Assembly (NCBI GenBank): GCA_016748015.1
Contig: JAAOMT010000590.1
Span: 429,912 to 493,911 of the forward strand
DNA length: 64,000 nt
Reading direction: 5' to 3'
Origin: Geosiphon pyriformis
Taxonomy: Eukaryota; Glomeromycota; Glomeromycetes; Archaeosporales; Geosiphonaceae
Below are positions 1 through 12,991 of this stretch, piece after piece. The stretch's first letter is position 1. Each line of letters begins with the position of its first letter. Below the pieces are notes generated by a model that was not told the DNA's origin, ran no database searches, and saw only the letters and a list, made by a program, of their open reading frames with translations. The position numbers and the translations under genes were made by a program.

Positions 1-1100
1 ATGGGGAGGGGGGATATTGAAAAAGGGTTCTTTGAACTTGTAAGAAAAAAATTATGATTTACAAACAAAAAATCTCTTGCCATCTTTTAAAAGTAGAGTT
101 TAATAAATTAAATTAATGAGACATAAATATATATGGTTTCAAAGCTTTGAAAAGTAAGATTTATTCATTCACAATTGAAATAATAGTTTAAGCAATTTTC
201 CTTCAAAAAAAAGAAAAAGAATGATTGTAATCAAAAATCTTTGTTTTTAAATTTTACGTCAATTGATTTTTTTTTTTAAATTAAAGCTCGATATTATAAC
301 ATCAAATTATTGATTGATTAATGGTTTTCTAATTTTTAAATTGAAATATTTTTACGTCTTCAAGTTAAAATATGGTCGGACTTTAAATAGTTTTGAATCT
401 AGGTCCCTAATGTTTCTAATTGTCGTTTAACATTTACTTTTTTAAGTTTTTTAAGTTATTTAAGTTATTTATTTATTTATTAAATTACTTAATAATTTAT
501 TTTTTAATCAAATAATTATTTTAATGATTATAATATTAAAAAAACAAATATCATTATCATAAATTTTGCAATCTTAATATTAATTTAAAATTTTTGTAAT
601 AATTTTTTTTTAATAATAAAACATATAAATTTAGTTTTATAATTAAAGTATATATTTTTTCAATAAATAATTAAAATAATAATAATAATAATAATAATAA
701 TAATTAATATTTTAATAACTTAATAATAAACGATTAAAACAAAAATTTTTTAAGAATAATATCATTAGATTGATTATATACTTTTAAATTTATATACGTA
801 TTATTTTTTATTTCAAACTTTTAAAAAAAAATTAATTTAAAGATTTTCAACCACATTTTATATTAATGAATTTATAAAAAAATAACCATTTATTTATTAG
901 AATAAATAAAAAAAGTAATAAAAACACTAAGTAGTGTAGCTTTGGTCAGCTCGGGTGGCTGGTCACGTCTATTTCGGCCACACTCGTTAATGGGAAATAA
1001 AAAAATAAAAAATAAATAAAAATATTTTTTTTTTGCCGTATTTTCTCAGCATATCTCGCGGGATCTTATTCCCAATCACATTCCCATCGCGTCTTCGCAG
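1..1100. other. AT-rich intergenic DNA
   Basis: No gene is supported here. The stretch is strongly AT-rich and holds an (AAT)n tract at about 675-704. A GC-richer patch at about 930-1000 is probably the distal 3' part of the LINE-like relic annotated next to it on the minus strand. Confidence 0.7.
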
Positions 1101-1325
1101 TTAATAACCAAATCCCATCGCGCAAAATTCCTTACCAATGCAACAATCTACTTTGGCGTCCCCAAATCTCGTAATCGCATCCATATGCCAATTCTTATAC
1201 ACGAAACCCTTTGCCAAGGTCACGTACATACTCTTTAAATAATCATCAATCCCTTCCACATCAGTGTTAGTCATATTAGCTAGGATTCGACCTATACCCC
1301 AGCCCCTGGCCCACGAAATCCACAA
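1101..1325 (-). pseudogene. LINE-like element relic (C-terminal module)
   Basis: An open minus-strand segment encodes a short peptide containing YVTLAKGFVYKNW. This aligns by eye with the C-terminal end of the large LINE-like element at 51.9 kb (YTALYKNFVFKDW) and with another fragment at 25.1 kb (YMAIAKGFVFKGW). The rest of the element is missing, as expected for a 5'-truncated non-LTR insertion. No promoter, intron structure or longer reading frame supports a host gene. That it derives from a retroelement is an inference from the shared motif. Confidence 0.5.
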
Positions 1326-1913
1326 ATTTAAGCTTGATTTAGCTACAGCAACGACGTGATTATTTATACAATTATAATTATTATAAAAAAATTCAAAATT
1401 ACATTATCTTGACATAAAATATTAACTTTTATATTGTAATAATAATAATAATAATAATAATGAAAAATTTAAAAATGTTAAATCAGTTTATAATATTTTT
1501 GTTTTTATATATGTAATTTGTTAATATCTAAAATTGAATTTTATCAAAATTATAAATTTTTAATGTGAACTTTAAAAATAATTAATTATATTTAATATAC
1601 AAAGGCGAAGTTTTTGGGAAAAATATCTATTAATATAGTTTATCGGCAAATCTATATTTTTAGCACAGAAAACGTTTGGCATGTTATTTATGCACAAAGT
1701 CAAACGATGACAAGTGAAAATATCAGCAAAACAAAATTATCATCAGTTGAATAGAAATTGTTGAACTTGGTAGTGCAAGAATTTCAACAACTATTTAGGC
1801 GAATAAAATCGATTGTATAATTTACAAATTGCAACGAAGCTAATCAAACTCTTCACCATTATCTGAAAATAAATAATTAGAAAAGGGAAAAAATGAAAAG
1901 TCAAAGGACTTGA
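1326..1913. other. intergenic, 3' side of the YME1-like gene
   Basis: AT-rich, with an (AAT)n tract at about 1438-1461 and no coding signal. The part next to 1914 is presumably the 3' untranslated region and terminator of the minus-strand protease gene. Confidence 0.6.
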
Positions 1914-4900
1914 TCATCTTTGAAGATTTTTTCCCTTGATAACCAGTTCAATTTCTTGCTGATTTAATGTTTCATAGTCCATTAGAGCTTTTGCAAGTCT
2001 ATGGAGTTCATCTTTATGTATCCTCAGAATATTGGATGCACGTGCCTGAGCATTCTGATCAGGAGGAAAAGATGAGAGATTGAATCACGAATACTTTGAA
2101 AACTTTCCACATTAAGATCCTCAAAACACTAACCTCTACTAAACCTCGAATTTCACTTTCAATCACCAATTTGGTTTGTGTGCTTAATTGTTCCATATCT
2201 TCCTCCGGATGTGATATAGGGCCAATCTGATGTGAAATAAGAGTGAACAGGAATTAATATAATATAATTTGTCTGGTTGAATATTTTATTTTAACTCGAG
2301 ATTTTTACCTTATCACTCATTCCGAACTGTGTGACCATTCGTTTGGCTACATCTGTAGCTTTCATAATATCATTATGTGCTCCTGAGGTAACATTATCCT
2401 TTCCGAAAATCATTTCCTCCGCGACCCTCCCACCCATACAAACATCAATTTGAGCGAGATATTCTTTTTTCGTATATGAATCTTTGTCCATCTCTGGCAA
2501 CTGAACTGTCTATGGATTGAACAAATAGTGGAAATTGTAGTAGGGTTTAAAAGAGAAGAACGAACTCAAAATATTAATTATGGGGAAAATACCATGCCAA
2601 GGCTGGCTCCTCTTGGCATAATGGTCGCTTTGTGTAGTGGCATTGCCCCGGGGGTATATAATGCAACTAACGCGTGCCCTCCCTCATGGTATGCTGTGAC
2701 ACGTTTGCTTTCCTCAGTAATGACCGCAGACTTACGTTCTGCTCCCATCAAAATTTTATCTTTGGCATATTCCATGTGTGTCATGGTCACTTCACGTGCG
2801 CCATCACGAGAAGCCTGTATGGCAGCTTGATTTACTAAGTTTGCCAGATCAGCACCAGAAAAGCCGGGAGATCCTCGAGCGATGACACTCATATCGACGT
2901 CTGTATTCATCAAGAATTAGTGAGTGTTAGTCAAATTATCAGTATTTAAACAAAAACTGCGAGAGATCCTAAACCTTTGGCTAATTGTACATCCTTCAAA
3001 TGATGGGATAATATTTGCATACGCCCACGAACGTCTGGAAGAGGAACTGCAACATGTCTGTCAAACCGACCAGGACGAACTAATGCTTTATCCAATAATT
3101 CTGGGAAATTTGTAGCGGCAATAAATATTACGCCTTCTGTTTGGGAAAAGCTGTTATTGTGAAACAGAAAAATTCGGTTTAAATCAGGAGGTATGCATTT
3201 TAATAAAGTGATAATTAAGGTATACAAACCCGTCCAAATCAACCAATAATTGATTTAGGGTTTGCTTCATATATGTTTGATCTTTGGGATTTCGCTTTGA
3301 GCCAATAGCGTCTAATTCGTCAATAAAGACAATACTAGGAGCCTTACGCCTAGCAGCAGCTATACCAAAAAAAAGAAATATGTGAATATAGTGCGAAGAT
3401 ATTCAACTCATCTTTTAAATAACAGCGGCAATAAATCAGATTATAATCACCAAATAATTCACGAACTCTTCTTGCTCCGACACCAACATACATTTCGTCG
3501 AATTCGGAACCAGACATGAAAAAGAAAGGAACCCCAGCTTCGCCGGCAACAGCACGAGCCAATAAGGTCTTTCCCGTTCCTGGAGGTCCTGTCAGCAGGA
3601 CACCTTTTGGCAAACGTCCACCTAAACCGGTAAACTTTGATGGATCTTTCAGGAATTCGACCAATTCCTCTAATTCTTCTTTTGCTTCGTCTACACCGTG
3701 AACATCCGAAAATTTAACCACCTGTTGTGACGATGGTTCATACTCGGTTTGTGATGCCCCAGTCTTTAAGAGTCCAGAATTTTCCAATGCAAGACTCAAG
3801 AAAGTAAGAATGCAAAAGGCATAGGTGAAAGTTATTCCAACCCAGCGTAGTGCACGCCAAAACATATAGCCCCTTGCTAATAGTAAAAATAATATTAGAT
3901 TATTAAAAAGAATATTTTAAACAGACCAATTTGCTTAAGATTAAAAAAGATCTACCTTCTTCTATCACTACATATATAGGATTTTCTTTACCACCTGTTG
4001 CCGAAGAAAGGTTCCCTAAGTTATTCTGTACGGTTGCCTTTTTTCCAGTACCGCCGACAATAGCTTGAACCAAATCAGCGGTTGCAATTCCTTTAACTGC
4101 TAGAAAAGCAAGCCAATTTGATAGAGAAAATTTCAATCAAAAAGAGATAATCATGATCATTTCGAATGATAGCAAAAGATTTTTTTGTTGGCACTTGGAA
4201 GAAAATCTACCGTCACGTCCTCCCATAGAAGATTGTTCCAATTTTTGAACTATGTTTGGAAGAATTTTTTCAGCTTGATCGGTTCTTGCCAATGCAGTAA
4301 TATAAGCCTGAAAACATTCTTCGTTTTGTGCGAATTTGCCGTGTTCGAAACGAGCTATAACCACATGTGGGTTATTAGATTTCAAAAGTTCCTGGTGAGC
4401 CGCCGAATATATTTGACATAGTTCAAAATTTCAAATATATTCCAGTAAGCAACAATATTCCCAAATTCTCGTGCTAAAATTTTCTCTCCCTAATTCTTTC
4501 TCGTTCCCAAGACCAAGTTGGCTCCAATTTAACGTACTTTATAAAATTCTGCCTGCTTTGACGCGTCATTTGGAAATGAGTTTGCATCAATTTCCATTTG
4601 TTGAAGCCGTCTATGATTTACGAAACGGAAAGCACTGTTTGTAACGTAGTACCGTCGTTGAGGAGGATGGGAATTGGTGTAGCCTTCATTTAACATAAAA
4701 ATGAATCAAGATAGGCTTAGAAAGTTTTCTTTAATATGTTATGAGTCATAGAGAATAAAAAAGCACATACCATTTCCTTTCAGTTTCATCATTGATATTA
4801 TATATGGGTTATCAATTGCCCTTGGCCGTCGATTCCCCCAATTTGTAGGTGTTAGACGATTTAAATTACCTGCATTTTTGAAAGATAAAATTCTTATCCA

Positions 4901-5420
4901 TTGTAAAAAGAGGCTCATAGTATATTAGAGCTAAACTTGTTTTATCCGATAATAAGGTCCGACCTGTTACTTGCGAAAGTATTGATGTAACATCAGTATT
5001 TTGGATGGAAGGATGCCGTTTCAAAATCGAAATTGCATCAGCCAAAGCTAACGTTTGTATTGAATCTATTTTTCGACAAAGGCGAACGCATTCCGGCAAA
5101 TCTCGAACCTTTATGTTGAAGGAACACGTTAAGAGAAGCTAAAATTTTATAAGGGATTAATAAGTTTTTTAAATGACCTGTAAATTAGTTAACGCAGTTT
5201 TTGATGAAGGTGATGGTTTATTTTTTGGGGAAACGGAATACGGAATTTTCAGCGATTGCAGGAACAAAGAAGTCTCAGAGACCAGGCCAGTAAACTAATC
5301 ACAAAATCGTTAATGGTTAGTAAGGGATTAACACTTTTAGTGGTCTAAAAAATGAATATAAATATTTTAGCATGAATTTCATACCTGCTGAGCCAAGGAC
5401 AGGGTGCACTGGGTTTGCAT
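1914..5420 (-). CDS. YME1: mitochondrial i-AAA protease, YME1/FtsH family
   Basis: ATP-dependent zinc metalloprotease, expected in the mitochondrial inner membrane facing the intermembrane space, degrading misfolded and regulatory proteins. About 14 exons give roughly 790 residues. Visible in order: a start MQTQ at 5418-5420 (first in-frame ATG after an upstream stop); an N-terminal region; one hydrophobic segment near 3790-3850 ([20 protein letters not shown]); Walker A GPPGTGKT near 3580; Walker [12 protein letters not shown] near 3320; second region of homology with ATNFPELL and RPGRFDRH; zinc site HEGGH near 2680 (HExGH consensus); C terminus ending [11 protein letters not shown] and TGA at 1914-1916. 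Clear introns include 5295-5384 and 5109-5177. One near 4869 is inferred, because reading through gives a stop while splicing at the CAG before 4868 keeps the conserved frame. It is complete, with no disabling change seen, and is divergently arranged with the next gene. Confidence 0.9.
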
Positions 5421-5746
5421 TAATGGCAGGAATGAATGTTCAATGGTGTTAAAAGGAACCAAAGTTTCTTTTTGGCGAGACTGGTGGCTTAGTGAGATTT
5501 ACAGGTTACTTCACGTGGTCATCGATCAAGGGGCATCATAAATAGGGGAATAAAAACGCACTAATAATTGCCTAAATTGGTAATTGATGGCAAATTCGTC
5601 TTCGGAATTGGGGATCGACATAGAGATACTTATAGTGTTCCACGAACTCGCAGTGAGCGAAACTTCCAAATCGAAGAATATACTATTTCAGATATCTTCT
5701 TCCTCTTTTATCAAATAATCTTTTGAAACCCGATATTTTAGAAACG
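5421..5746. promoter_or_regulatory. shared divergent promoter region
   Basis: About 325 bases separate the YME1-like start (minus) from the start of the DUF7137-like gene (plus). The region must hold both 5' leaders and both promoters. I see no unmistakable TATA box or operator. Assignment as a bidirectional promoter is by position only. Confidence 0.45.
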
Positions 5747-6198
5747 ATGCGTTCTTTTCCAAGATGGACAATTTTCATAATTTCCATCCTCTTATTTGTT
5801 TCTTTTGTCTTGGAAGTGTCCGCAGAACCTTGGTGGAAGAGACGTATGTAAAAAAATGAAATGCAACAAACTTTCATGGGTGAGATTTTTGAGTTTCAAG
5901 AGAAATATTATTTACTAAAAGACTACATCTTGTTCGGCTATTACAGAACCACAACAAAACAGCAACAATAGTAATAATAGCGGTGCAGTACAAAATACTG
6001 ATGGTGGTGGGGGCGGTCAGAATAATGGAGGTGGCACTGGCCAAGGTAGCAACATCACAAATAACGGAGGCAAAAATCAAGGTGATAACGGGGGAAATAA
6101 TAACCAACAGCAACAACAGCAGTCATCTAACAACACTTCATCCTCGTCTTCTTCATCAAACAATAACAATGGAAATTCCAATTCAACCAGTAATGGTA

Positions 6199-6240
<42 letters not shown>

Positions 6241-6880
6241 GTAATTCTTCACCGACGCCAACGAATAGTACAGGAACAAAAACTAGTAACACATTTAATC
6301 CCCAATTGGGAGCACCGGCCATTCAAATGACCACTCCGGCTATAACTCAAGCTAAATCACTTTATAAGATTGGGGCTACCGCTACATTTGGATGGAAATG
6401 GTTAAATTATCCAAGAAAACTACCTACAGCTATCAATGTTTTCTCTCAGGCTTTAACTAGCAAAGTATGGTATACAATCGCCGCAAATATCTCAGGAAGT
6501 GCAACTAATTGTACATGGGATACCTCTCAACAAACTAGTCCACCTTTGGTAATGGGGGATTATACTTTAGTGATCACTGATGAAAGGGGGAAAGACCCTC
6601 CTACAGCTGATTTTAGTCGATTTTCACCCTTCTTGGCTTTGACATTTTCTATGTATTTGCCTCAATCTTACACCGCTCTTCCTGGTTTGTGATAACTTAT
6701 TATTTTTTCGGAATTGCTGATCATTTATTTTTCACTAAGTCTTTAATTTTTATTTCTTATATTTTAGGTTATATCTGCGCGACTTGTTATAGTGATGGAT
6801 CATTCCCATTAGTTCCAATCGTTATGACTTTTGGTGTCACAATAATAACCGTGGTGACATTCGGTTTCTTTATGATTTAG
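5747..6880 (+). CDS. DUF7137-like surface/secreted protein with Asn/Ser-rich linker
   Basis: Three exons: 5747-5843, 5947-6684 and 6768-6880, all with GT-AG borders. The N terminus is a signal peptide or signal anchor (MRSFPRWTIFIISILLF...). A long low-complexity stretch rich in Asn, Ser, Gln and Gly follows, including a pure (AAT)n poly-Asn run at about 6207-6238. A folded domain of about 120 residues comes next, with FGWKWLNYP, a CTWDTS segment and MYLPQSYTALPGY. The last exon carries CATCYSD and a hydrophobic C-terminal helix (IVMTFGVTIITVVTFGFF). The order (linker, domain with FxW and MYxPQxYTPL, Cys pair, terminal helix) matches what I remember of fungal DUF7137 proteins, whose biochemical role is unknown. 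A cell-wall or membrane location is inferred. The Asn repeat length is likely polymorphic. Confidence 0.65.
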
Positions 6881-7303
6881 CAAGAAATAATTTCTTTTAG
6901 ATGGTCTCGATTCTTATTTAGATTATCGATGTTCCATTATTACCTTTTGTCATGCAAAAAACATTTTGTTAGAAGGGTGAGAGTTCAAGGGTTCATCGGA
7001 TGGTAGCATCATTACAATGCAAAATATTGTATTTTTCTTCCGGTTGTATTCTGTTCAGAATTTTCGTATTATCAACGCGTGTTATTACTTATATGGTATA
7101 GACTTTTTTTTTAGAGTAAAAATTATAATACCAGATCTCAAATGTAACAAAATCCTGATTCTAGTAAAAATTCTTGTGATTTTGAAGAATTTTGTTTTCA
7201 TCAGCAAATGCATTTAAATTGATTGGCATTTGCTGCAGTCTTCAATCTAAATTTTTACGGTGTATTACTTTCCTCTCAACTTCTGCTACTAAACATCTGC
7301 AAG
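6881..7303. other. intergenic, no gene seen
   Basis: AT-rich spacer between two plus-strand genes. It should contain the 3' end of the DUF7137-like gene and the promoter of the FIG4-like gene. The short reading frames here have no recognisable features. Confidence 0.6.
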
Positions 7304-10300
7304 ATGCCTGAACCAAGTGGTAGTCCACAATATAAAGCGGCAACAGTTCGAATTCAACCAAGAGACAAAAAACTTTCCAAACTACAAACCCTGAGTAGAC
7401 TTTCTGCACCGCCTATTTTAGAAATTGCTGATCTGCCTGAGCTCCCAGAGCGTCTTGTTTTAAATAAATTTGCACTTTATGAGACCAAAGCCGTGAGTGA
7501 TTTGCAAAGTCCTGAGGGAATCCATGATTTTTGATTCATTGAGGGGAAAATTTTGAATTCCCATGAAATTAATTAACACAGAATTACTACATGATCGGCT
7601 CGAATCAAAGTGACAACCGATTTCGTATTTTGAAAATTGATCGAAACTCAGCAAATGAATTGAACGTAATTGAAGACGATGTAATCTATTCAAAACAACA
7701 AATCAATGATATTTTGACTGTGCTTGATGAAGGAAATAAAATTTCTGGGGGGCTAAAAAAAGTTTCCTGTGTTTTTGGAATTGTGGGTGGGTATGATGAG
7801 ACATTTTTGGGAAGAAAAGATTGTTGCTTGTATTATTTTTGATATCGTGCCTACTAGCGAGGAGATCTAGGTTTAGATTTTATAGAGAAATTTTGAATTA
7901 TTGAATATTACTATCTTTATTATAAGACAAACAACATACATTCTTGAAACTTTAAGATCCAAAAATGAAAAGGATTTTTACCAACTTGGAACATAACCCC
8001 GTGAAAACGAGCCATTTCCAAAGCATATTCCCGGTAATTATTCCAACTATTAACAGATCTTTTCAAATATACAAAACAGGTTTTATTCGATTTACCGAGG
8101 GGTATTATATATCTTTGGTGAAAAAAAGGAATCCAGTTGCCTTAATTGGTGGCCATTACATATATCATATCGATGAGACAGAACTCTTAAGTATCAGCTC
8201 TAATAATAAGCATGAGAGAAATTCTAACGAACAAAGGTAATTGTTGGATTGATGATTTTTTGAGAGAATTCGGTAGGAATTTGAATTCTCAGAGTGCTAT
8301 CATTGACTAATTCTAAATTATGTTTTTTTCTTAAAAATTCGATTTCGAATTATATCGATCTTTCTTCGGTGCTGCTATGCCACAGGTATGTTAACACATT
8401 TAAGAATGTAGATCTTACTAAAAATTTTTATTTTAGCTATACCTACGATATCACACACACACTACAACATAACATAACTCGACCGCCGAATCGAAGGAAT
8501 TTTTCGTATAACGATATGTTTGTTTGGAATCATTATCTTCTCGAAACAGGATTTCGATCATTGAAGAATAATTCTGATTGGATTTTACCGATTATTCATG
8601 GATTTGTGGATCAATCAAGTGAGAATTATGGGAATTGATTTAATGATAATTTGAGAGGGGTAGAAATAATGAAATTTTTAAAGTTTTTTCCTATTATTGT
8701 CAATTACTTAATATGAAAATTTTCGTATTGCAGAAATATCAATATATGGACGTAATATATTCGTCACCTTAATCGCACGACGATCTCGATATTTTGCCGG
8801 AGCCCGTTTCCTGAAGCGGGGTGTGAATGATAAGGTTAGTTTAAATTTGATATTTTATTTCCTTATTCATTGTGAAGCGGTATCACTCATTTTTCTCGAC
8901 GACTCGCACCATACTTGAATTATCCTTCGCTGATAGGGGTATGTGGCTAATGACGTGGAAACCGAACAAGTTGTCTCCGAAATGAGTACCACCTCATTTC
9001 ATATGTCGGGCGATAGATTGTTTGATAATCCACATTATACGTCATATGTTCAACATCGTGGCTCGATTCCTTTGTTTTGGTGTCAAGATTCAACGAATAT
9101 GGTACCCAAACCCCCGATAGAACGTTGGTATTTGTGGGTTTTAAATATTTTGACTGATGATCTTTCACGATATAGAAACATTAATATTCCTCTTTAAAAT
9201 TCGAAATAATTGCATGAAAGTAACCTTTCGAGATCCATTTTTTGCCGCGGCGGCTTTGCATTTCGATAATATGTTTAAACGATATGGAGCTCCTATTATA
9301 GTATTGAATCTGATTAAAGTTCGTGGTTATCTCAAAATTAGAATTTTTTTTAATTTTGGATGATATTAAAGTTTTTGAATTTCAATCCGATTTATTTAAA
9401 GATAAAGGAAAAAAATCCACGTGAATCAAAACTTGGAGGAGAATTTGCGGAATGTGTCGAATATTTAGGACAGTTCCTTCCTTCAGGCTCTATCACATAC
9501 ACCGCATGGGATATGTCCAAAGCCAGAAAAAGGTATTAGGCTTGAAATTATATTAAACAATCAATACACTGACGATTTTCTTTGAAAAATTTAGTGATGA
9601 AGATGTAATTGATTTCTTGGATAATTTTGCCGAGCAATTTGTGGCGGCAACTGGTTTCTTTCATAGTGGTCCAGAGCCTTATATCAATGCGTTGAAGAGA
9701 AAAGAAAGGTAAAATTTATTTTCATTTTGAAATTGTTAAAATATTTGTATTAAAAAATTCAATTAATTTATCTTTATTTAATTCCAAAAAGCGAAGGAAA
9801 ACCACAAATTCGACGAAAAAAATTTCGTCAAAATGGAGTTGTTCGTACTAATTGCATTGATTGTGTGGATAGGACTAATGCTGCTCAAATGATTATAGGG
9901 AAAGTGGCGTTAGGTCATCAGGTATTAAATAATGCTTTGTTTTGGATGAATGTTCTCAAAACATTTTTATTGTAATTTCACAAAATCTTGATTTATGAAT
10001 ACTTTAATCGATTTCTTTCTAGCTCTACGCTTTAGGCGTTATCGATCATCCTTCGGTTCCTTTTGATTCAGATGTGGTAAATATGCTTATAGATATGTAT
10101 CATGATCATGGGGATACTATTGCATTACAATATGGTGGATCAAATTTGGTAAATACCTTAGCCGCTTATCAACGTATAAATCAATGGTCCAGTCATTCTA
10201 GAGATATAATTGAAAATATAAGGCGATATTACAATAACGCGTTTGTTGGTAGTTATCACAACATTGAATTTTGAAATTTAATCTCCCGTCTCTAATTTTT

Positions 10301-11698
10301 TAAAGTGAATTAACCTGCTTACTTCCATTCATTTTTTTGTCGGATAATATTTTTGTACCTATAAGATAATGATAAACAAGGAGCGATCAATTTGTTCTTG
10401 GGAAATTTCGTACCTCAAAAAGATCATCCAACCCTTTGGGAACTTCAAAGTGATTATATTCTGCATAATGAAGACCCGAGGTTTAGAAGGCCAAGAAGGA
10501 GGTAATATTTTAATTTTGCTCGTTTCAATTGCTACATTGTCTGCACCTCTTTAATCTCTCTCCTTATTGCTAATTATAAGCTATATTAATTGGTGGACAA
10601 AGGATGCTCTGATCCCTAAAGAAGATAAAGAACTAGATGTAACTCGATATCAGTTAATACCGCGATTAGCCAGGCAGTTTGATGATGGAGATTCATATGG
10701 TGGTTATTGGGTCGAATATTATCGCCCTCGTCTATTCACATCATTTGAGAATTTATTTGCTTATAATATGAATAGTACAACAAAATATTTTTTCCAAAGG
10801 TAATTCATATATAAGTCTAATTCAGTAATTAATTCTTTAATTGAGCGATTGATAATTTTTTGAACTCGAATCCAAAAAATAGGGTCAGCTCTGAAGTTTA
10901 CGATTATAGTCCATTCACGGTACGACAAACACAACCAACACGGTTAGTATTAATTTCCGAATTTGAGGTTTTAAAATCTTATAATCGGCATGCATAGCTC
11001 GATCGTAAAACACGAAATGAATGATTCTGTTGTTGCTGCTTAACAGATTAAATATTGGCGGAGTTAAACGATGGCTCACACTGACCAATAGGCCTTCGAA
11101 AGAAAGTACGATTGACGATGAGAAAGAGAAAGAAAAAGAGAAGCAAAAAAAGGAGAAAAACACATCACCATTGATGAATGTGCTTGTTGCAAAGAGTCTT
11201 GATCCATCGGTTTCGTCAAATGAAATGAAAGAATATACAAGGTTTTTGATTTTACTTTGTTATCTGGAAAAAATTCTTATTAGTCAATATTGGAGGTTAA
11301 TGAAAAACTTTTTCATTAGATACATTAATCAATTTCGTGATGTCACCCTGGCCTCAACTCCAATTGGTGACAACGATCCTTCTCTCGCCATCCATCCTGA
11401 TTATCATCACTACGCAAACTATACACGTTTAGCCGAAGGTGTTCATCCAAAAGATTTATGTATCCATGCAACCGATGAGCCAGTTTACGAAGACGCGATA
11501 GAAGTCCCAAAAAAGGCCATGCTTTTAAAAGGTGTTGGGGCTACTCATTATTCGAGTGGTGGCGCCGCAAAGAATCGATACCAAGCTTACGAGAGTTGGT
11601 TAAAAACTGGTCGCCTTGTCGGTAGTCAAACATGTTCGTCACTACGCAAGACGAAAATTTCAGGCATCAATTCCTTTAAAAAAGTTAATAAAAAATAG
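7304..11698 (+). CDS. FIG4: polyphosphoinositide phosphatase, SAC domain (FIG4-type)
   Basis: SAC-family lipid phosphatase. Fig4 acts with Fab1/PIKfyve and Vac14 on endosomal or vacuolar membranes and removes the 5-phosphate of PI(3,5)P2. The start MPEPSGS at 7304 leads into the conserved N-terminal block ([21 protein letters not shown]). The SAC catalytic motif C-x5-R reads [12 protein letters not shown] near 9841-9880. Upstream blocks include [41 protein letters not shown] and GSIPLFW; downstream come YGGSNLVNT and the FIG4-like [11 protein letters not shown] and [10 protein letters not shown]. The coding region is spread over more than ten exons with introns of about 60-120 bases. A highly charged Glu/Lys segment lies near 11120-11160. 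The C terminus ends in a basic tail and TAG at 11696-11698. FIG4 rather than SAC1 is favoured by the lack of C-terminal membrane helices and by the C-terminal PEDSDW-free tail. No break was seen. Confidence 0.88.
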
Positions 11699-12075
11699 GC
11701 AAGTGATGTGAATTCGTGATTATTTAAGACTTATAATCTACTGTACACTATCACAAAATTTTGTTCGCAATTCTTGCATTTGTATCATATTTTTAATGTA
11801 AATTGTATTTTCTGAATTTTGAGTCCAGATTTAATTTTCCAAAGTTTATTATTTAATTTATTAATCTATTATATTTATTTATGAAACGTATTATATATAA
11901 AAACTAATTAAAAAAATACAATACTATCATATGATCAATAAATTATATTTTAAAAAAAGTTTTTTTTAAAACCATGTTTATAAAACAAATGCATTGTAAA
12001 ACTCGATCATTAATTAAATTATCATTTAAACTACCCGAGTCCAATACAAAAATTCTTTAAGCTTGCCATCTAACA
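11699..12075. other. intergenic AT-rich, 3' of the FIG4-like gene
   Basis: Very AT-rich and without a coding signal. It contains the presumed 3' untranslated region of the upstream gene. Confidence 0.6.
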
Positions 12076-12301
12076 TTATCTTGTGAGGAACAGGTCACTT
12101 ATTATTATGCCTCTTTTTTCTAAATAAAGAGGCCACAAAGCACTCTTATCATTATACAAGCGTCGACGGATTATGAAAGATGAGTGATATAGAAACGGTT
12201 CCATGTGGATTTCTGTAAAAATTATCATTGTTTGTCGCAAGTCTTTTCGAGATCGCAATGATAGTGTGCTGATAGACCTTGCCGATTCACATTATGCTTA
12301 A

Positions 12302-12860
12302 TTACTTCTTCCCTAGCAATAAATGCTTATCGATTGCCTCATCAATAATATTCGCGTGCACACCCAAAGCAACATTCCGAGATGCGCTACAATTCACATG
12401 AACTTGCGCTCGCCCATATTTCAGCTCTTGTGAATTTCTTCTCTTCATGTTCATTAGCGTCTTTTCCTGCTCGAACATCTGTGTGTAAAGCTTAAGTATC
12501 TTGGATCGAAGCTTATTGTAATTGACTGATATGAGAACTTTTAGTATAAAAGTGGCAATATCGAATCCAGTAGACAACAGTATTATAAGCAAATCTCGTC
12601 AAGCCCAACCACTGCTTCAAGAGCTGCTTTTAAGGATGGTTCGGATACACCTTGATTAATAGTGTACGATTGAAAGTATCTTTCATCTTCTGGCGTTTGC
12701 GATGAGCTGCTATTGCTTTTCCCTTGGGCCTTTCGCCTGTTCTAACGCTCTCGTCAATGGCAGGCATGCTCATTGAAGGTCACCTCGTGGAAATCGAGAG
12801 AGGAGTTGCTTTTATTGCTCGAGATTCTCTTTTGCTTTGCAATAGAGATACGGGCATAGT
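12302..12860 (-). pseudogene. unrecognised fragmentary coding block
   Basis: I do not recognise this block. It is richer in CG than the flanks. On the minus strand, one segment (about 12590-12860) reads like protein if a short intron (donor GAG|GTGACC, acceptor GCGTTAG) is removed: SNKSNSSLDFHE joins NRRKAQGKSNSSSSQ and continues to GLDEICL before a stop. A second segment (12302 to about 12540) reads through KLYTQMFEQEKTLMNMKRR to HLLLGKK and a stop. No in-frame ATG is visible upstream of the first part, and the two parts do not join cleanly. It may be a decayed gene or transposon piece, or an unusual gene whose splicing I have not solved. It lies head-to-head with the AN1 gene. Confidence 0.3.
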
Positions 12861-12991
12861 ATCAGCATTTTGAGAAGTTAGCTTGGGAAAGAGGGATATT
12901 TATTTTCAGTTTCACAGAATATCTGTTTTAGACAGGATCACCATTATATAATCTACTTTCCCAAATTCTTTTTTTTAAGGGAATTTACACC

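Noticed and set aside
6077-6322. Minus-strand poly-Leu frame
   Set aside because: It is the antisense of the AAT/Asn-rich linker of the plus-strand gene.
6560-6600. Hammerhead-ribozyme-like core (CTGATGA ... GAAA)
   Set aside because: The spacing lacks a base-paired stem II and lies within the coding sequence of the DUF7137-like gene; it is a chance match.
12076-12258. 60-codon minus-strand frame downstream of the unassigned block
   Set aside because: Another frame over the same bases reads equally well, and nothing links it to the block.
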